Source: Planctomycetaceae bacterium UBA2972
Lineage (GTDB): Bacteria; Planctomycetota; Planctomycetia; Pirellulales; Pirellulaceae
Assembly: GCA_002348315.1 (NCBI GenBank)
Contig: DEAW01000191.1
Coordinates: forward strand, 1-6,264
DNA length: 6,264 nt
Reading direction: 5' to 3'
Shown: one piece after another, positions 5,902 to 6,264 of the stretch
How positions within the stretch are numbered: the stretch's first letter is position 1
How the letters are laid out: each line of letters opens with the position of its first letter
Made by a program: the position numbers and the translations under genes
The notes under the pieces: generated by a model
What the model was told of the DNA's origin: nothing
The model's database searches: none
The model's input: only the letters and a program-made list of their open reading frames with translations

Positions 5902-6264
5902 TTAGGCTACGTCCGGACGACCAATGCCATTATAAACCTTCGATTCTGTAATCACCTTGTCCATATAAATGTCGTGTTCCTGTACAGGAATCTCATCGAA
6001 AATCTGACAGTCGAAACAGACGGCGGTGAGCATAGCATCAGGACGAGCGTGTTGAAGGCATTTGTCGTAATACCCTTTACCCATGCCGGTACGTCCGCCG
6101 TTAGAATCAAAGCCGACGCCCGGAACCATTACGATATCCAACTCTTTAACTTCGACCTGTTTGGACGAGAGTTGCCGTAGATGCGGACGTGGTTCGAGAA
6201 TTTTATACATCCCGATTTCGAGTTCATCCATCGATTCCAGATGAAAAAGCTCCAATTCACCGTC
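5902..6264 (-). CDS. 5-formyltetrahydrofolate cyclo-ligase family protein (5' end cut by window edge)
   Basis: C-terminal 120 residues of a MTHFS/5-FCL family protein, which uses ATP to turn 5-formyltetrahydrofolate into 5,10-methenyltetrahydrofolate in the cytoplasm. Visible family landmarks are YKILEPRP, then ELDIVMVPGVGFD, and the signature GRTGMGKGYYDK (motif GRTGMGKGYYD at 6064-6096), which forms the nucleotide-phosphate and folate-binding loop. The ending HDIYMDKVITESKVYNG is also typical, where most members have an H-D-x-x-(M/L)-D-x-(I/V)-(V/I)-T-(E/D) pattern. The frame is open to the right edge with no ATG, so roughly the first 70-80 residues, including the N-terminal arginine/lysine-rich helix, lie outside. 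It directly precedes fhcD on the same strand. Some family members have roles other than 5-formyl-folate salvage, so a function tied to H4MPT metabolism is possible but is not shown by the sequence. Confidence 0.92.
   Translation of the reverse strand, partial: DGELELFHLESMDELEIGMYKILEPRPHLRQLSSKQVEVKELDIVMVPGVGFDSNGGRTGMGKGYYDKCLQHARPDAMLTAVCFDCQIFDEIPVQEHDIYMDKVITESKVYNGIGRPDVA

Overview
The window looks like chromosome of a planctomycete, probably Pirellulales-like. The strongest taxonomic clue is a bacterial formylmethanofuran:tetrahydromethanopterin formyltransferase (FhcD/Ftr) on the minus strand. This archaeal-type C1 enzyme is known in bacteria mainly from methylotrophic proteobacteria and Planctomycetota. 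GC is moderate by eye, and a membrane-anchored helical protein with a long acidic tail is compatible with that group. The taxonomic call is an inference from gene content, not from a marker gene.

Layout from left to right. (1) A minus-strand pair: a membrane-anchored helical/TPR-like protein (992-2209), followed downstream by an RluD-type 23S rRNA pseudouridine synthase (from 902, running off the left edge). (2) An AT-rich divergent intergenic region (2210-2358) that must carry promoters for both sides and holds two overlapping, mutually exclusive hairpins. (3) A tight plus-strand operon: a Rep/UvrD-type superfamily 1 DNA helicase (2359-4332), a 32-residue single-pass membrane microprotein (4336-4434) and a GNAT acetyltransferase (4438-4950). 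Each junction in this operon is a stop codon, one codon, then ATG, all in one frame. (4) A minus-strand pair convergent with that operon: a 5-formyltetrahydrofolate cyclo-ligase family protein (5902 to the right edge) feeding into fhcD (4956-5879), 22 bases apart.

The fhcD/cyclo-ligase pair puts a methanopterin-linked formyl-transfer enzyme in one transcript with a folate-linked formyl-handling enzyme, so it reads as a C1 metabolism unit. The helicase operon joins DNA repair or replication restart to two genes of unknown partner function. The rluD side concerns ribosome maturation. No RNA gene, mobile element, CRISPR array, phage gene or recognisable defence system is visible. The points most worth following are the unannotated microprotein, the C1 gene pairing, the uncertain rluD start and the switch-like leader between the divergent genes.
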